A program made the translations under genes and the position numbers. A stretch of DNA of 64,000 nt from NCBI RefSeq assembly GCF_007559435.1, contig NZ_VMBP01000005.1, forward strand, positions 334,673 through 398,672, read 5' to 3'. The notes below the pieces were generated by a model, which was not told the DNA's origin, made no database searches, and worked only from the letters and a program-made list of their open reading frames with translations. This DNA is from Ancylobacter moscoviensis. GTDB taxonomy: Bacteria > Pseudomonadota > Alphaproteobacteria > Rhizobiales > Xanthobacteraceae. Shown here in pieces: positions 62,552-64,000 of the stretch; within the stretch, counting starts at the first letter, position 1; every line of letters begins with the position of its first letter.

Positions 62552-62653
62552 GGGGCTCGCTGAATGGGAGGAGGCGGCATTATCGGGTGACGACTGTGGC
62601 GGCACGGCGACGAGGGGGCTCGACTGTTCCGCCGGGGCAACTCAAGGGGTCTT

Positions 62654-62679
62654 GGAACTCTCTTCCGCGCGCCGACGTT
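62654..62679 (+). promoter_or_regulatory. EcfG-type (general stress) promoter match, distal
   Basis: GGAAC at 62654-62658, 17 bases, CGTT at 62676-62679: the alphaproteobacterial general-stress sigma EcfG consensus (GGAAC-N16/17-CGTT). About 230 bases before the DUF883-type gene. Confidence 0.6.
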
Positions 62680-62856
62680 CGCAGGGTAGAGCTGTCGACA
62701 TAGGCTGTGTCGTCATCGAAGTGCGCACCATCGATCCGAACTTTCTCTCGCGGACAATGAGTGTGAAGGTGGGCTGGATGCGCCCGGCTGTTCGGAGGCC
62801 GAGCTTAGGCTGGCGCCGCGAAGCCGTCCTCCGCGCCGAACCCAAGGCGGTGACAT

Positions 62857-62881
62857 GGAACCGTTCTGCGCCCGCCACGTT
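62857..62881 (+). promoter_or_regulatory. EcfG-type (general stress) promoter match, proximal
   Basis: GGAAC at 62857-62861, 16 bases, CGTT at 62878-62881. Transcription would begin near 62888, giving a short leader before the ATG at 62909. Position and both half-sites match the EcfG consensus exactly. Confidence 0.75.
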
Positions 62882-62908
62882 TATCGTCACCCAAGCTAGG
62901 AGAAGAAC

Positions 62909-63223
62909 ATGGCCACCACCCCCGATTTCGCGAAGGTTTCCCAAGACATCGAGGCGCTGCGCGGCGACGTCGCCAAGCTGGCGGAATCGCTTTCCGGCCA
63001 GGCGGACCAGGTTCGGCAGGCGGCCCGCCGGGGCGCGGCGAGGGCCGGCGCGGCGGTGGACTACGCGCTGGCCGGCGGCAGCGATTTTCTGGAGGACGCC
63101 GGCGAACGCGCGCGGACGGCTGCCGACGAGCTTTCCACGCTCGCCCGTCGCCATCCCGTCGCCGCCGTGGCCGCCATCGTCAGCGTCGGGCTCATCGCCT
63201 TCCTGGCGGCGTCCCGGCGCTGA
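62909..63223 (+). CDS. DUF883/YqjD-ElaB-type small membrane-anchored protein
   Basis: A 104-residue protein: an amphipathic helical part (VSQDIEALRGDVAKLAESLSGQADQVRQAARRGAARAG ..., residues 10-75) and one C-terminal transmembrane helix (HPVAAVAAIVSVGLIAFLAA) ending in SRR. This is the layout of the YqjD/ElaB family, stationary-phase proteins that bind ribosomes at the inner membrane in E. coli. GGAGAAG precedes the ATG. An EcfG-type promoter is right upstream, which fits stress/stationary control. A GC hairpin (63234-63253) follows the stop. Confidence 0.85.
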   Translation: MATTPDFAKVSQDIEALRGDVAKLAESLSGQADQVRQAARRGAARAGAAVDYALAGGSDFLEDAGERARTAADELSTLARRHPVAAVAAIVSVGLIAFLAASRR

Positions 63224-63233
63224 TCGGAAGGGG

Positions 63234-63253
63234 AGGGCTGCTCCGGCAGCCCT
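63234..63253 (+). terminator. hairpin after the DUF883-type gene
   Basis: AGGGCTGC-TCCG-GCAGCCCT, perfect 8-base stem with tetraloop, 11 bases past the stop codon. No T run follows, so it may be a rho-dependent end or 3' stabiliser rather than a full intrinsic terminator. Confidence 0.5.
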
Positions 63254-63407
63254 TCCGTCGCGGCCTTCTTTCGCCCGCAATCCTCGCCTATATCTCGATG
63301 GTCGAAAGATCGACGTGCCCGCCCGGACTTTTCGAGCGCGGGTCTTTTCCAAAAACATCCCAAAATCACCGCAAGCCCGCCAATGGCGCGCGTGCGCAAA
63401 GGATTCC

Positions 63408-63548
63408 ATGAATAAAAACGCCAAGCGCGGCGAAGATCGCCGCATCATCGATACGCCTGCCGTCCGTTCTCCTGCCGACTGGAAGCCCGAACCCTGCGGC
63501 CTTACCCGCGAGCAGATCCGGGCCATCATCATCGAGCAGATCGGCTGA
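63408..63548 (+). CDS. 46-residue conserved-looking small protein
   Basis: Reads MNKNAKRGEDRRII ... ADWKPEPCGLTREQIRAIIIEQIG. AAAGGA lies four to five bases before the ATG. The end (LTREQIRAIIIEQIG) is an amphipathic helix of the type found in short rhizobial hypothetical proteins; no function is known. It lies 184 bases after the DUF883-type gene, too far for tight coupling. Confidence 0.65.
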   Translation: MNKNAKRGEDRRIIDTPAVRSPADWKPEPCGLTREQIRAIIIEQIG

Positions 63549-63944
63549 GCCACCGGGCGAGCCGCCTCAAGGGCGCCCGCTCGCCGGCCGGATCTATCGG
63601 CGCCGAATGTCGCGCTGATCCGGGCCGTGCCTGAGATAATTCCTCCCTCAGCCTCCCATCATCGCCCATGCCGGGCAAGCCAGGTCGAGCCGTCTCTGGC
63701 GGCGGCTCGACCGGATATGCCGACACGCGCGAGCGGCGAAGCCGCCGGTATCCGGCGCGGCTGAGCCGGCAATGGGGGCTTCCGGTGGAGAAGGGGGAGG
63801 GCGCCGGGACAGAAGCCCGCCTGCGTACTCATCCGCACGTTGACCATATGCGTCGCTGGAATGACGTCCGGCGCGCCGCTCCCTGCGTTTTCCCGGAGCA
63901 TGCCGAATTACGGAGACCCGGCAGCGGCAACATCTCTTTGAACG
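63549..63944. other. non-coding or unassigned stretch
   Basis: About 400 bases with only short minus-strand open frames that lack ribosome sites and family resemblance. Nothing else supported until the terminator at 63946-63985. Confidence 0.5.
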
Positions 63945-63945
63945 C

Positions 63946-63985
63946 AAAAACGCCGCCCTGGCGGTTAGTCCGGGGCGGCGTTTTT
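63946..63985. terminator. strong bidirectional rho-independent terminator
   Basis: AAAAACGCCGCCC ... GGGCGGCGTTTTT (arms 63946-63958 and 63973-63985, with the loop between). T runs lie on both strands, so it can end transcription from either direction. It likely separates the small-protein genes from whatever lies beyond the window, or ends a gene entering from the right. Confidence 0.88.
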
Positions 63986-64000
63986 GTTGGATTTCGTATT

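Larger units (their letters stand above)
62552..62908. other. 357-base intergenic region with two EcfG-type promoter matches
   Basis: Separates the divergent lipid kinase and DUF883-type genes. Contains GGAAC-N17-CGTT at 62654-62679 and GGAAC-N16-CGTT at 62857-62881. The stretch between them has no convincing gene but could be a leader or small RNA of the upstream promoter. Confidence 0.65.

Noticed and set aside
63648..63947. Short minus-strand frames near the right end
   Set aside because: No ribosome site or recognisable motif; composition is proline/arginine noise.

Overview
This is a GC-rich (about two thirds G+C by eye) chromosomal window from an alphaproteobacterium, most likely Hyphomicrobiales (Rhizobiales) and plausibly a Xanthobacteraceae-type genus. 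The evidence is: a NadQ-type NAD regulator beside nadA, a BioMNY biotin transporter, ExoD and DUF2076 proteins, general-stress (EcfG-type) promoter sequences, and short palindromic intergenic repeats of the kind common in that order. The genus is inference. I found no tRNA, rRNA, CRISPR, phage or insertion sequence.

Layout. 0-3.6 kb: 3'-truncated nadA with two operator-like palindromes, a YpeA-like acetyltransferase, nadQ and an aldo/keto reductase. 3.7-8.1 kb: one tightly packed operon, bioM-bioN-bioY followed by an acyl-CoA synthetase and an atypical thiolase-like protein, the same grouping as Bacillus yhfU-yhfT-yhfS. 8.2-11.8 kb: DeoR regulator, aldo/keto reductase, adenine deaminase. 11.8-14.6 kb: flavin-binding and metallo-beta-lactamase-fold proteins opposite a LysR regulator. 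14.7-16.7 kb: acyltransferase plus FAD reductase. 16.9-23.7 kb: LysR regulator and a YdcSTUVW-like polyamine uptake and oxidation operon. 24-28.2 kb: RND efflux adaptor and pump.

28.2-34.6 kb is a lower-GC surface-glycan island: a sugar-nucleotide epimerase and a 1618-residue protein joining a methyltransferase, a coiled coil, two RgpF-like regions and a GT4-type glycosyltransferase, ending in a 529-base AT-rich gap. 34.6-42.2 kb is a minus-strand operon: class III aminotransferase, five-gene peptide-type ABC transporter, LuxR regulator. 42.4-46.4 kb: a pyruvyltransferase-family protein opposite a B12-binding radical SAM enzyme, then a PAS-GGDEF protein.

46.6-52.3 kb: argP faces argO, and downstream of argP on the same strand, almost without gaps, run an ECF sigma factor, its anti-sigma factor, a DUF2076 protein, ExoD and a TerC/CBS/CorC membrane protein. 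52.3-56.1 kb: a LuxR regulator faces an 837-residue protein with a C39-like cysteine-peptidase region followed by autotransporter-type beta-strand repeats; the two share an 11-base motif, and this is the least familiar locus here. 56.2-64 kb: a small TTG-start protein, aldo/keto reductase plus LysR regulator, lrgAB/cidAB-like pair, AraC regulator, lipid kinase, a DUF883/YqjD-type membrane protein behind two EcfG-type promoter matches, a 46-residue protein, and a strong terminator.
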